This document shows positions 22,431 through 34,158 of a DNA stretch of 64,000 nt, piece by piece. Origin of the DNA: Ovis canadensis (taxonomy: Eukaryota > Chordata > Mammalia > Artiodactyla > Bovidae); NCBI RefSeq assembly GCF_042477335.2, contig NC_091255.1, forward strand, positions 16,904,501-16,968,500, in the 5' to 3' direction. The translations under genes and the position numbers were made by a program. The notes beneath the pieces were generated by a model, which saw nothing but the letters and a program-made list of their open reading frames with translations, did no database searches and was not told where the DNA came from. The first letter of the stretch is position 1. The number at the start of each line of letters is the position of its first letter.

Positions 22431-23064
22431 GACCAATCCTCTTGATTTGCCCTGAAATGTGAGACTTTGGTTTTGAAATAGGATGATCCCAGGAAACCTG
22501 TGAGAAGTCACCCTAGCTGGGGCTGGTGCTGTTAGTCTCTGCCCAAGAACATTCTTTTTTTCCTTTTGATCAGGCAGTAACATGCTCAAGGAAGGTAAGC
22601 CACCACCAGAGAACAGCCCCAGGTAAGGGGGCTGTTCCATTTCCTGTTAGAAATGCTTTACTTCAGGTGGATCTGTGACCCACTGTATACCAATGAGTTG
22701 TAAAAGAAAGAGTTATGGAAAGAGACATCTAAAAGAGACAAACAGGGATTGGGGGAGACAGCGGCCCCGTCATGTATGAGGACATGATGTCTGGAACTGT
22801 GGCAGCCATTCAGCAATCATGAGGCCACAAACCTCAGGATGAAAATTCAGCAGTTACATAAGAGGAACTTCCATGTCTTGTAACATCACTGAATCACATC
22901 GCCAGACTCAAATTTGAGTTTTGCATCTGACTCCAAAGTCAGTACCTGACTTTGAGTACCTGACTCCAGTCTAATTGGTATGTTATTAAATGTTTTTCTT
23001 GCTCAAACAACTGTTGTTTGGTATTCTATGAACTGCAGCCAAACATATTATGACTGTTACAAAG
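22431..23064. other. Unique sequence with short local duplications
   Basis: No gene is recognised. Around 22928-22972 there are repeated GTACCTGACT and CTGACTCCA phrases. Confidence 0.35.
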
Positions 23065-23330
23065 GGCCTAGAAATTGGTGTTTTTAACGAGAGCTCCCAA
23101 ATCATTCTGATGCTTTTCCACCAAGCTAGCTCATCCATGGTTCTCAAAGTGTGGTCTTCAGATGGGCAGAAATGAGAATCCTGGGGCACTGGTTAGAAAT
23201 GCAGATTCTCAGGCCACACCCAGATCTTCTGACTCAGACTCCCTGGGAGGTGGGGCCCAGCAGTCTGGGTTTAAACAAGCCCTCCAGAAGATCCTGACGA
23301 CTATTGAAGTTTAAGAGCTAACCTGAGACT
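23065..23330. repeat. MER5A-type hAT transposon remnants
   Basis: Bases 23138-23330 contain GGTTCTCAAAGTGTGGTCTT, TTAGAAATGCAGATTCTCAG, GGTGGGGCCCAGCAGTCTGG and AAGCCCTCCAGAAGATCCTG, the MER5A order. A second partial copy seems to lie just before it (23070-23120). Confidence 0.82.
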
Positions 23331-23520
23331 CCCTGATACCAGACCCTTAGAAACTTCTGGATAAGAATTTGAAACTTAACCTGTATCGCTGCTGCTTCCT
23401 TTTATTGCTTGAAAAACAAAACAATCTTCTTCCTTTCTGTGATATTTCTCCTTTTTCTTTCATCTTGCTTTAGTGGAATGCTTTGGTCAGACTTACTGGC
23501 CTGTGTTTAATTAAACAGCC
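23331..23520. other. Unique sequence
   Basis: Nothing recognised. Confidence 0.3.
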
Positions 23521-23528
23521 AAGTGGTG

Positions 23529-23580
23529 CTGTGATTCATGGGGTCGCAAAGAGTCGAACACGACTGAGTGACTGAACTGA
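23529..23580 (+). repeat. Very short BovB 3' end insertion (about 52 bp)
   Basis: It holds only the last bases of BovB (ATTCATGGGGTCGCAAAGAG to GACTGAACTGA), flanked by AAGTGGTG at 23521-23528 and 23580-23587. Confidence 0.88.
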
Positions 23581-23589
23581 AGTGGTGAC

Positions 23590-25233
23590 GGGGGAGGGAG
23601 GGAGTCCTTGATGGTCAGGACTGGCCCGGGCAGGAGTCAGCTTGGTAGGCTGGGCAGTTAAGGAGGGAGAGTGAAGGTCAACATTGCTGACCCTGTAACT
23701 CCGGGTCAGCGTTTGTACCCTCCACGAATGGGCACACGTCAGACATCACATTGCACGGCGGCTGGCCCAGGAGGAGAGAAGAGGGGAGGCCCAGGCACCC
23801 CCAACCCCTCCTCCTTCCCCGGGGAAGCTCTGCTTCAGCTGGCCTTTTATATTCCAGGTAGCCCCCGCCTTCTTGACAATGAATTACTCAAAACCCCGGT
23901 GAGAGCCCAACAGGCAAAAACTGAACACTAGTCTACATAGTATGTGGGAGATCCTTTCTCAGCTAAAAAAGAAATTATAAAATTTCTAATTACACTTTCT
24001 CCTAAGAGTACTTTTTTTTTTTTTCCTGAATTCTTCTTGGCAGCAGAACACAGTGTCAAATGATTATCCTGGAAGCAGTGCATTTTTAATAATAATTGAC
24101 AAATAAAATAGTGATTCCCATCATTAATGTAGTTCTTCTTTGTGGCAGGCCCAGGGGCCCTGCAAACACAATCTCTTTCAGGCTGAACAGCCACAGCCCA
24201 GAGGTGCCAACCAAGGCTCACCTTTGAGCCGGTTGAATTAGGTGGATAAATCCCGTAGCAGAAGCTTCCTTCTGTCCATCTCCCACTCACATTTGCCAAA
24301 TAAAGCCCAAATGCCATACAGTATTCAAACATGGGCATTACTTCTGCGGTGTGGCCAATGTTAGCCAGGCTGACACTGACCCACTGGCCAGCCACCCGCT
24401 GACCCGACCCTCCCCTGGATGGCTGAGAACTCCGTTCATCAGCTGAGGTTCTAAAAGCTAAGTCCAGCACACGGAAGGCCTCCAGGGCCCTTGGAGCGTG
24501 TTGTCAGAGGGTAAAAGCTGTGCTGAGGTCCTGCCTTGCCTGTCTCCAGTCAGGGGTCCCAGTGTGTCTGGCTCCCAATCCCAATGGTCTCAGGGTGTTC
24601 CTCTCTCCAACCAACCCCTCTTTGCAGGCTACCAACAGCGAGAGCTGCCTCCCAGGAAGAGCCAGCTTTTGTCGGTTTTGAGGTCCCACTAGCACCTCCA
24701 GGCAGACACACACCGTCGCTGAGAGGTCACTGATCCAGCACTCCCTCGACTGACCTCATGGTCGACACGTCTCTCGGCTGTTTGATTACCACCGAGGCCT
24801 AGACACCAAATGGGCTCCCTTGGTAGGACCATGCCGCGGGCTTGCTGCTAAGGACTTGGCAGCCAGCATAGCAGTGAAGCCAGCAAGGGCCAACAGCCAG
24901 AAGGAACCGTTTCAGGCTCTCCTGTGGCCATGCTGTCAAGGGGAAAGTGAGCCCAGAGGGCTAAGCAGAGAAGACCCACTGCCGCAGTCAAGCCGTCAGA
25001 GCCAAGCGGGACGTCCCCTCCCAGGCCCTGGGGGCCAGGTGGGCGGCCACCTCCCACGGCACCCCATCCTTCTGGCTCCTGTCGTGGGGAATCTCAGCTG
25101 CTCCCTGCCGGTTAGACTTTCTCGCTATCAGCCCGGCCACTGTCAGCTCACTAAGCCAATCTGTGTCCATCGGGGGCACAGAAGGTAGAGTAGAAAGCCT
25201 GAGGAAGGCTCGCAGGTCCTGCTTTAAAACCTC
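23590..25233. other. Unique sequence, about 1.6 kb
   Basis: No gene is recognised. Bases about 23930-24130 are AT-rich with several ATTA cores and a T-run. The 180-codon minus-strand frame (23928-24470) has no recognisable domain. Confidence 0.35.
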
Positions 25234-25385
25234 CTTGGACTTTCCCTGGTGGTCCAGTGGCTAAGACTCTGAGCTCCCAAGGCAGAGGGCCCGGGTCCAA
25301 TAACCTGATCCCACATGCTGCAGCTAAGAGTTTGCACGCGGCAACTAGAACCCAGAGCAATGAAATAAATAAAATTTTAAAATAA
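25234..25385 (+). repeat. CHR-type SINE
   Basis: It starts GGACTTTCCCTGGTGGTCCA and ends with an AATAAATAAAATTTTAAAAT tail. Confidence 0.85.
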
Positions 25386-25739
25386 GTATTCTTTTTAAAA
25401 ATAGCGCAGAAATTAAAACCAAAAACCCTCCTTGGTTTGATTCATGGCACCTGGGTCGGGGACGGGTCGAAATGACCTCATGGGTTAGGGATGACAGGTC
25501 AGTGGGGGTCGGCCAAGGCTTCGCGGGGAATTGCTTGTGAGACGCAGTGTTATAGGGGCAGTGAAAAGTCTCGGCCACGGGAGAGATGATCAGTGTGAAA
25601 GCTGCTAGGCTAGGGTGCCTGCCGGAGCCCAGGAACAGGGAGCAAGGGTGTCCAGGCCACCCCCGCACCCCCTTCTCCCCCTCAGAGTCAAAGCCTCCAG
25701 GAATCAATCAGGCTCGGCAGGACCCCTCTCCTGTCTGAG
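25386..25739. other. Unique sequence
   Basis: Nothing recognised. Confidence 0.3.
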
Positions 25740-26200
25740 CAGCTCCGTTTTCTCCCTCTGTTCTTGCCGGGGGAGGTCAGAGTTCGCGTCAAATGTCATT
25801 AATCACCTTCCTGGGGGCTGGGGAGGTATTGGACAGTGCTATTAATCAGAGGCCTATCACATTCGCAGCCCGGCTGGGTCACCATCGTCCTCTTCCTCAC
25901 CTATCATAGAAAGATTAGATTATCAGTGACAGCTGAGACACCCTTTGAGTCACTGGGAAGCCAGAGAATGGGGTTGCTTTTATTTTTTTATTTATCCTCC
26001 CGATTTGAGGATGAGCTCTTTCTTGTCTTGTCACACGACATCCTTTTCTTCAAAGAATCGGCTTTAAGAATCCAATTTGTCAAAGCAGACAATCATTGGC
26101 AAATCCGTAAGAGAAAAGAAAGGCCGAATCTCAGTGACTTTATCAGAAAAGGTAAAATAAAGCAGAAGGTTTAAAATGGAGCCCAAAAGGATTAGAGAAT
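25740..26200. promoter_or_regulatory. Candidate regulatory block with ATTAATCA pairs
   Basis: ATTAATCA occurs twice, 43 bp apart (25798-25805 and 25841-25848), followed by GATTAGATTATC (25913-25924). The block is repeat-free. These are homeodomain-type sites; function is inferred only. Confidence 0.3.
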
Positions 26201-26984
26201 AAGTTGCATCTGACAACAATCAATCTCTGAAAAGCAAGGACTTTGTCAAAAGGAACAGGCAGAGATGTGTCCAAAAGGAATTCTGGAAATCCACACCAGG
26301 GTCCATCCATCCCCGGGGCTTCTGTCCTCTTTCACAGGAGGGTCAAGGCTGAGAACTGGTGCTGAAAAAGAATGTCTTGCAAGCTGTCTCCAAACTTCCT
26401 GCCTACCAGTAGCAGCAGAAGCAACACCAGACAGAACACCCAGGGCACACAACACAAAGCACCAGCCCCCGTCTTCTCACGATTCCATGTCCAGCTCAGC
26501 CACTCAGTACTGCAGAGCCCAGCCACAGCGGCCGCTGTAGGGGGTCATAATGCAAGGGGGTGCTTTCCAGCCCTTTCAAAGTGTGGCGGACAGGTGAGCG
26601 AGGAAACACTTGCATCAGGCCAGATGGGTGGGGGCTTTGCTGACATGGAACCCACCCAGAGGGGCCAAGAAAAGATGCGAACCAGGGGAGCGAGCTGAAT
26701 GTGAGCCCTCGTGGGCGGCAAAAGCTCGCCCAAGGGCATCAAGGCCCCAGCCCTTGCTCACGTTGCCCTGTAGGAAGGGAAGTCCAAATCTATCAGATCC
26801 TCCAGGTTTTCACATGATTCTGGAAACCTGGGTTTTTACCTGAACACTCCCTATTTTAAGTTTTGGCAACGTATTCAAATAGAAAGCCAGTGCACACACT
26901 CAACAAAAACCTGTCAGTAGGTCCAGTTTGGGCCCCACGCCTGGGATTTGTGAACTGGTTGAATCTTCTTGCCTCTGTGCAAAT
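26201..26984. other. Unique sequence
   Basis: No repeat or gene recognised. Confidence 0.35.
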
Positions 26985-27090
26985 AAGGACTGAAAGGCCA
27001 GGGAGGCTGGTACCTGCCAAGGTCACACCGTTGGTTAAAGGCAGAGCTGGAGTTCTTCAGACTTCCAGACCAGTGCTCTCCACTTCAGAT
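26985..27090 (-). repeat. MIR SINE, antisense
   Basis: CCAAGGTCACACCGTTGGTT, AAAGGCAGAGCTGGAGTTCT and GACCAGTGCTCTCCACTTC match reversed MIR. Confidence 0.7.
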
Positions 27091-27410
27091 TTGAATATGT
27101 GAACACATTTGGGACCGATTCGAAGGTGCATTCACTCACGGTCAGTACAAGGGATTGGAATTAAGAAGAGAGCCTAGATTTCACAACTTCACCTTGAACT
27201 CAGAGGGGGGACTGTACTTATAAGCCCCCAAGTGACCGCTGTTTTGCCCTCGATACCATATCATTTAGTTTTTCTACCTGAAAAAAATAAAGAGCTCTGA
27301 GGAATTCTGCATAGGTACTGAAGAAGTGTGGGACCAGGGAAGGCTGTGAGCCGTGTGGATGTCTCATCTACTTGACCACAGCAGCAAAAAAAAAACAAAA
27401 ACAAAAACAG
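27091..27410. other. Unique sequence with an A-rich run
   Basis: No gene is recognised. An A-rich run lies at 27387-27409. Confidence 0.3.
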
Positions 27411-27548
27411 GAGCTTGGGAGCCAAAATGGATGGTTCAAATTCTGCTTCTGCCACGTATTCCCTGTGTGACATCCGGCAAGTTACTCAACTTCTCTGGGC
27501 CTCAGTGTCTTCATGTTCAAAAATAAGAATGGTACATTGCTGGAGGCC

Positions 27549-28645
27549 CAAACAGACATTTTTCCAAAGAAGACATACAGGTGGCCAAGAGACACATGAA
27601 AAATATGTTCACCATCACTAATGAAGAAATTCAAATTAAAACTACAATGAGGTATCACCTCACACCGGTCAGAATAACTACCATCTAAAAATCTACAAAT
27701 CATATTAATAAATGTTGAAGAGAGGGTGGAGAAAAAGGAGCCCTCCTCCAAGGTGACAGGCACAGCCCCTGTGGAGAACAGTGTGCAGCTTTCTTAAAAA
27801 ATTAAAAATAGAGCTGCCGTGGGATCCTACAATCCCACTCCTGGGGATATATCTGGAGAAAACTCTGAATTCAAAATATGCATGCACCCGATATTCATAG
27901 CGGCACTGTTTACGATAGCCAAGACTTGGAAGCAACCTAAATGTCCGCTGACAGACGAGTGGACAAAGATGTGGCGTACACACACACACCCACACACACA
28001 CTGGAATGTCAGCCATAGAGAATGAAGAAAACGCCATTTGCAGCAACATGGATGGGCCTGGAGAGTATCATATTAAGTAAAGTAAGTCAGACAGGGAAAG
28101 ATAAATATCCTATGATATCACTTATTTGTGGAATCTAAAAAAATGATAGAGGGACTTGCCTGTTGGTCTAGGGGTTAGGATTTGGTACTTGCACGGCTGC
28201 AACTCAGGCTCCATCCCTGGTCGGGGAACTGAGATCCCATAAGCCTCGAGGTGCAGCCCCAAAAGAAAAAAGATACAAATGAACTTATTTACAAAACAGA
28301 AAGAGACTCACAGACATAGAAAACAAACTTGTGTAAACCAAAGCGGATAGTGAAGGGAGGTGGGGGGGCCAAGGGGAAGGAGGGGGGAGGGGAAAGGGAT
28401 AAATTAGGAGCTGGGGATTAGCAGATTAAGATACACACACTACTATACATAGAGTAGATAACCAACAGGGACCTACTGCATAGCACAGGGAACTATACTC
28501 AACATCTTATAATAACCTAGGGGAAAAAAGAAACCAAAAAAGCATATATATGTGCATAATCGAATCATTTGCTATACACTTAAAACTAACACAACATTGT
28601 AAATTAGCTAGACTTCAGTAAAAGAAAACAAACAAACAGAAAAAT
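27549..28645 (+). repeat. L1 LINE 3' end, sense (end of ORF2 plus 3' UTR)
   Basis: It contains the L1 phrases CAATGAGGTATCACCTCACA, ACAATCCCACTCCTGGGGAT, GATAGCCAAGACTTGGAAGC and GCAACATGGATGGGCCTGGA, then a G-rich 3' UTR tract (28355-28398) and an A-rich tail. The frame is broken. A (CA)n run lies at 27978-28000, and the CHR SINE at 28149-28272 interrupts it. Confidence 0.93.
28149..28272 (+). repeat. CHR-type SINE inside L1
   Basis: It runs from GGGACTTGCCTGTTGGTCTA to GCAGCCCCAAAAGAAAAAA. The flanking L1 sequence (AATGATA and GATACAAATG) shows it was inserted into the L1 3' region. Confidence 0.82.
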
Positions 28646-28756
28646 GAAGTAAAGAGAAAAGAATGCCAACTGTATCTACCTCGGGATATTGTTGTGAAGA
28701 TTAAAAGTAGCATACAACTTGGCAAGTGCTCAAAAAATTGTCATTGTTATATGTCA

Positions 28757-29584
28757 GTTAGTTCAGTTCAGTTCAGTCGCTCAGTCGTGTCCGACTCTTT
28801 GCGACCCCATGAATCGCAGCACGCCAGGCCTCCCTGTCCATCACCAACTCCCCGAGTTCACCCTGACTCACGTCCATTGAGTCCATGATGCCATCCAGCC
28901 ATCTCATCCTCGGTCATCCCCTTCTCCTCCTGCCCCCAATCCCTCCCAGCATCAGAGTCTTTTCCAATGAGTCAACTCTTCGCATGAGGTGGACAAATTA
29001 CTGGAGCTTCAGCTTTAGCATCATTCCTTCCAAAGAAATCCCAGGGCTGATCTTCAGAATGGACTGGTTGGATCTCCTTGCAATCCAAGGGACTCTCAAA
29101 GTCTTCTCCAACACCACAGTTCAAATGCATCAATTCTTCGGCGCTCAGCCTTCTTCACAGTCCAACTCTCACATCCATACATGACCACACGAAAAACCAT
29201 AGCCTTGACTAGGCGGACCTTAGTCGGCAAAGTAATGTCTCTGCTTTTGAATATACTATCCAGGTTGGTCATAACTTTTCTTCCAAGGAGTAAGCGTCTT
29301 TTAATTTCATGGCTGCAATCACCATCTGCAGTGATTTTGGAGCCCCAAAAGATAAAGTCTGACACTGTTTCTACTGTTTCCCCATCTATTTCCCACGAAG
29401 TGATGGGACCGGATGCCATGATCTTCGTTTTCTGAATGTTGAGCTTTGAGCCAACTTTTTCGCTCTCCTCTTTCACTTTCATCAAGAGGCTTTTTAGTTC
29501 CTCTTCACTTTCTGCCATAAGGGTGGTGTCATCTGCATATCTGAGGTTATTGATATTTCTCCCGGCGATCTTGATTCCAGCTTG
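28757..29584 (-). repeat. BovB LINE 3' end, antisense, with 12-bp target duplication
   Basis: It starts with the reversed tail GTTCAGTTCAGTTCAGTCGC. TGTTATATGTCA is duplicated at 28745-28756 and 29585-29596, giving exact ends. A 140-codon minus-strand frame (29096-29518) covers the region after the YADD motif; the element is 5'-truncated just upstream of it. Confidence 0.95.
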
Positions 29585-29596
29585 TGTTATATGTCA

Positions 29597-31104
29597 TCAT
29601 ATTTTATTTTCTGCTCAAAGGTGCCTAGCGTTGAGACACAACCTTACAAGACATTGAATCTAGAAGAAACCTTAGGAACCATTCTAGTTTTTTGTTATAG
29701 AAAAAAACACTGAGGTGTGCAGATGAAGAAGAATTTATTTCCCGCAGGGGGGCTGTGGGAAAACCCATGTATTCCCATAGGCACAGCTCAGTTTTCCCAC
29801 CTGCCTAGGCCTGGGCCAACCATTTTGTTTTTCCACTGCAGCCTCATTGGAAACAAAAGTTTCTTCTATGTACCGGTGTAAAGCCAAGCCCTCCAAGCCT
29901 TCACACTCCCGGATCCTTCACCAACATCAACGCCATCCACCGCGAGAGCAACCCTGGCCTGCACTCATCACAGAGACTGTGAGACAACGCAGGCCCTATG
30001 TGCCCCCTGCAACTTCGCAACCAGCTTTGCTTTTAAGAAGGTTTGCTCCCCAGGGCAGTCTGTGATTATGAGTGAGAGGGTGGGTCTCAAAGTAGTTTTG
30101 GTATTTTGGGAAAGATGCTGAGCGATGTGGTCAGGCCGGTTGATCATTTGTGAAAATTGAACACTTGGACGTGTTAACTGTTGACAGGACTTGACAGGTA
30201 TCATGCCTGCCTTTATTAGGTGATTAATTAAAGGCTGCCAGAGGCACCAAGGTGGCATGGAACCCGCATTTGGAGTGAGAGACAGAGGTTTGGGGACAGA
30301 GCTTCACTCCTCTAAGACTGTGAGCTAGTTTCTATAACCCTCTGAATCTCTAGTTATTCGTGAGAGCAAAAAAACAACTTCATAGCACTGGTGAGAGTTA
30401 AACAGAATACGCAGGCACTGGGGGCCGTGCACTCCCACCCATTCCACTGTGTTCCCTTCAGAAGCGGCCGCTGCTTGGGTAACCCCATTCCCCACCCCCT
30501 GAGGACAGCCCCTCCCTGAGCTGCTCGTGTGCAAACCCTTGTAAGTGCTGGATGAATCAGCTCACAGCCAGGTTCAGGTTCATGTCCAACAAGCAGAGAG
30601 AACAGTGAACACATTCACGGTTTACGCTTCTGTCCCAGCTTCTGATCCAAAGGCCAGTGGTAGACGTGTTTAAATAAGAGTCTCCACCCTGCTCGGAGCT
30701 GACCTGGGATCCGAAGTTGGAGATCTGGCTGGGAGTCTGTCCAGGCACGCTGTTTCTGATTTACTGAGCTTTCTGAAACCTTCCACCATCCAGAAGCAAT
30801 CTGCAGAGGGGAGGGGATTGAGGTACCTCCCTAAGCAGCCCACCAGGCGTGAAGGACTGGGCCTCGGAGGACATCCCTGAGGGGACATGTCCTGCAGCCC
30901 GGTGGGCCTTGGGCCCATTTTCTGGGGAAAAGGTCCCACAAGGGACCATTCACCCAAGGAGTGCAAAGATGATTGACTCCGCCGCCAAGCAGGAATCGAG
31001 AGAGGACAGGCCTGGAGTCTGAAGCCTGAACTTCAGGTCAGCCAGTGGGGCTTTTGTTTGTTTGCTTTTTCTTTTCTTTTTTTTCAAGTAGTTAATTTTA
31101 TGTA
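29597..31104. other. Unique sequence, about 1.5 kb
   Basis: No gene is recognised. Bases 30040-30260 are AT-rich with GTGATTAATTAAAG (near 30220) and may be conserved. A MIR-like remnant is possible at 30305-30420. The end (31070-31130) is T-rich. Confidence 0.35.
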
Positions 31105-31410
31105 TTTATTTTATTTACTAATTTATTTATTTTGGACAATGTCATTAATCACTTTTTATTTTTCTTATTTTTCAAAATTAACATGCAATGAAATTGACAC
31201 TTCTGTATATAACTGGATGAATTTTGACGTATGGGTAGATCTGTGTAGCCACCACCACAATCAGGATACACAGCAGCCCAAAACCGTGCAGCGTTGCCCC
31301 TCGGCAGTCACACCCTTCCCCAAACCTACGCCTAGAAACCAGTGATCTGCTCTCCATTGCTCTAGCTTTGTCTTTTCAAGAATGTCACATGAAAAGGATC
31401 ACACAGTACC
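31105..31410 (-). repeat. L1M LINE fragment, antisense
   Basis: ATGAATTTTGACGTATGGGT, TGTAGCCACCACCACAATCA and AAGAATGTCACATGAAAAGG follow the antisense L1M 3' UTR. Confidence 0.75.
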
Positions 31411-31479
31411 TACCCCTCTAAGACAGAGGACAGCCAATGTGGACAGCTAAGCACGACACTGAAAGCTCTCACCAGCATC

Positions 31480-31650
31480 TTACCCAGCCTTTTTTGCATC
31501 AGCCCCACGAGGTATTAAATGGTAGCGACCATCATCAGAGCTGAGAACACGGAGAAGTTAGGCCTGGTGCCCAGGGTCTCATGGCTCCCATGGAACAGAG
31601 CCCAGATATGAGAGCGTGACACCCAGCTCTTACCTGCCAGCCTCACGGCC
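31480..31650 (-). repeat. MIR SINE, antisense
   Basis: CAGCCCCACGAGGTATTAAA and CAGAGCTGAGAACACGGAGA, then AGAGCCCAGATATGAGAGCG, resemble reversed MIR. Confidence 0.6.
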
Positions 31651-32399
31651 TCCCCAGACACATCTGATTCCTTCGAGGCTCTGACAGGTGCATCCTGGCA
31701 GGCATGCCTGTGACCCATCCCACATGAGGGCAAACCCTTCCTTCTGCCAGGCAGACTCTCAAAAGCAGAGGCCTCTGCAGCCCATTCGGGGCCCTTCTCC
31801 ACACACTGGGATGCTGGAGGTCACCCGGGTCTGGGTTCTAACCCTGTGCGATCAGCACACAGGTCCTAGAGTGCGGATGTCATTCCTGAGGCCCGGCCCT
31901 GCCTAGGCTGGGGCTGTGGCCAGTTTTTCTTCTCACCCCTACCCACTACCCCAGCAGATGCAGTTCTGCCCCCTTGCTAGGCTGCTAGAAGCCAGGAGAA
32001 AGTGGGCTTCCATGCTGGGTCCTTGGCTTCCTGTCCTTACAAATGCTCTTCCCTAACGTGCTATTTAGGTTTGGGGCCAAGAAGAAAGAAGAGGAATAGC
32101 TGAGGCCTAAAATAAGTGTATTAGTGATGAGGGGAGAAACTCCCGGCTGGGAGAAGCAAATGAAGAATCTCTAAGCTTTTAGCCTACTGAAATTGTGGCG
32201 CTTTCCCTGCATGCTTAATGCAAGCTGACAGCCCACATTGTTCCGGCCAAGACAAGGTAGCGGAGCCCAGGGACTCAGGCACTGGGGCTGAGGAGGGGGT
32301 GGAGGCAGGGGGTGAAAAATAAAGAGAGGGAGCCAGCGGGGGGTGACTCTTAATCGGTGGCGGTGGGTGGGGGGGTCCTGGCAGGAGAGCCTGGGAACC
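31651..32399. other. Unique sequence, G-rich in part
   Basis: No gene is recognised. A G-rich tract lies at 32283-32380. Confidence 0.35.
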
Positions 32400-33150
32400 G
32401 AGGCCCACTGACAGTGGAGACCAGGAGCTCCAGATGGCTTTTTGTCTAGATGCAATAAAAAATGTAATCTGACAGGCCCTGGGATGGGACTCAGGAAACA
32501 AAAGTCTGCAGGGCGGGGAAGCGGGAGCTGGAGTGGGCCGGGTTAAAAGGATCAGAGTCTGAGAAAGACAAAAAGAAGTGACTGTCTCTTCAAGCAATTA
32601 TGGCCTTTGCAAATGACATTTAATTCCAGGGGTGTGCGGTAGGGACAAAGCCAGTTGTTTTCTGGCCTTGGCAAGGGGAGAGGAGGGAAAATGTACTGGA
32701 CTTTTGGCCTCTGGAGAAAGGTGATCACTTTGCCAATTAACCATGATGTGAGCTCTTTGTATCCACCCCCTCCCCCCAAGTCATTAGGGGGTGATATAAA
32801 GATACAGGGCGTCCTGGGGCAGTTTAATTGCTCATAGACGGAGAAGTGATGAGCCCATTGGAGACATCCTGTAGGAGGCCAGCTGCCGTATTAATGGGGC
32901 TTCTCAGAGGGGGACACACCCCCACCTGCTTCACTGGGAACATAGACGCCCAGGGAAACAGTGGCACCTCTGTGGCCTCGGATGGGGCTGTCGCTTTTTA
33001 TTAAGTAATCTCTGCCTTTCAAATCACTGCATGTTTTCTTCCCGAAGGTCTGGGCTGCTGTGTGGGCCCAGCACACAGCGGGCTGCCAATAAATATTAAA
33101 CAGTGGCTGCTGGCGACCTTGCCAGATGTCATCTTGGGGGAAAACTTGTC
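32400..33150. promoter_or_regulatory. Candidate conserved non-coding block
   Basis: Repeat-free. It contains CCAATTAACCATGATG (about 32732-32748), AAGTCATTAGGGGG, TTTAATTGCTC, CGTATTAATGGGG and CCAATAAATATTAAAC. The density of homeodomain-type cores in otherwise GC-balanced DNA is typical of conserved elements near developmental genes. This is inference from motifs only. Confidence 0.3.
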
Positions 33151-33319
33151 ACCCAGACCCCACTCTAGGACTATGGCATGGTCACCACGATTGGAAAACA
33201 GGAAATTTAAGGTCTGATGTTTTTAGGGGTCTGTGGCAGGAAAATGAGGCAGGAAGGATAATAAATATTATCAAGAACCCTATTAGAGGGATGAAAATGC
33301 TAATGTTGGAAGGTGTACA

Positions 33320-33918
33320 GTTCTTATGAAGATATGAGGAAACGGACATTCTCATGAGGAGGCAGGGGGAATAAAGGCTTCTTCAAAAACAATGTATCAC
33401 TATTGATCAAAATGCTGGCTCCCACACCCAGCAATGATGCCTGGAATCCCCCTACAGCAATGCGACAGATGTATGCGAGGTGGTAGGCACAGGGTGTTTG
33501 TGGCAACACTGTTCAAAATAAAGCCTTACATTTCTTCATTAGAAAAATCACTGATACATCCACACAATGGAACACTGCAGTTATTTCAAAATAATGAAGG
33601 GACTCTACACCTACCAACGTGGAAAGACCTTTGCAACATTATTTGTTGGGAACTACCTAGCAGTCCAAAGCTTCCACTGCCGGGGGCACAGATTTGATCC
33701 CTGGTTGGGGAACTAAGATCCTGCATGCCACAAAGCATGGCCAAAAAAAAAAAAAAAAAAAAAAACCAGAGAGACATTGTTAAAAGAAAAAGAAAAGCTG
33801 GTCAGAAACAGTACATAAACGTGATAGCATATATGCTTAAAAAATAAAACAAAACCCTAAGTTTTATTTCCCCCTTGGAAAGTTGGTAAATTCAATGCTC
33901 AAGTAAATTAACCCTTCT
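33320..33918 (+). repeat. L1M LINE 3' end, sense, split by a CHR SINE
   Basis: It contains GGACATTCTCATGAGGAGGC, TGTTTGTGGCAACACTGTTC and CCACACAATGGAACACTGCA, resuming after the SINE with GAAACAGTACATAAACGTGA. The order fits the L1M 3' portion. Confidence 0.78.
33650..33763 (+). repeat. CHR-type SINE with poly(A) tail
   Basis: GGAACTACCTAGCAGTCCAA to GCATGGCC, followed by 23 A residues ending at 33764. It lies inside the L1M. Confidence 0.8.
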
Positions 33919-33930
33919 CAATCAACTAAT

Positions 33931-34146
33931 CACTGGCTTCTCTGGTGGCTCAGAGGGTAGAGCGTCTGCCTGCAAGGTGGGAGACTTTGGTTCGATCCCT
34001 GGGTCGGGAAGATCCCCTGGAGAAGGAAATGGCAACCCACTCCGCTACTCTTGCCTGGAGAATCCCGTGGATGGAGTAGCCTGGTCGGCTACAGCCCACG
34101 GGGTTGCAAAGAGTCAGACATGACTGAGTGATTTCACTTCACTTCA
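33931..34146 (+). repeat. Bov-tA SINE with 12-bp target duplication
   Basis: CAATCAACTAAT is repeated at 33919-33930 and 34147-34158. The element runs from CACTGGCTTCTCTGGTGGCT to a TTTCACTTCACTT-type tail. Confidence 0.95.
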
Positions 34147-34158
34147 CAATCAACTAAT

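Larger units (their letters stand above)
27411..28756 (+). repeat. MIR SINE, sense, split by an L1
   Basis: The left piece (27411-27545) has TCCCTGTGTGACATCCGGCA and CTCTGGGCCTCAGTGTCTTC. The right piece (28655-28756) has TATCTACCTCGGGATATTGT and CAACTTGGCAAGTGCTCAAA. They are consecutive parts of one MIR. Confidence 0.82.

Noticed and set aside
23928..24470. 180-codon open frame on the minus strand
   Set aside because: No protein family is recognised and it crosses an AT-rich, T-run-containing stretch.
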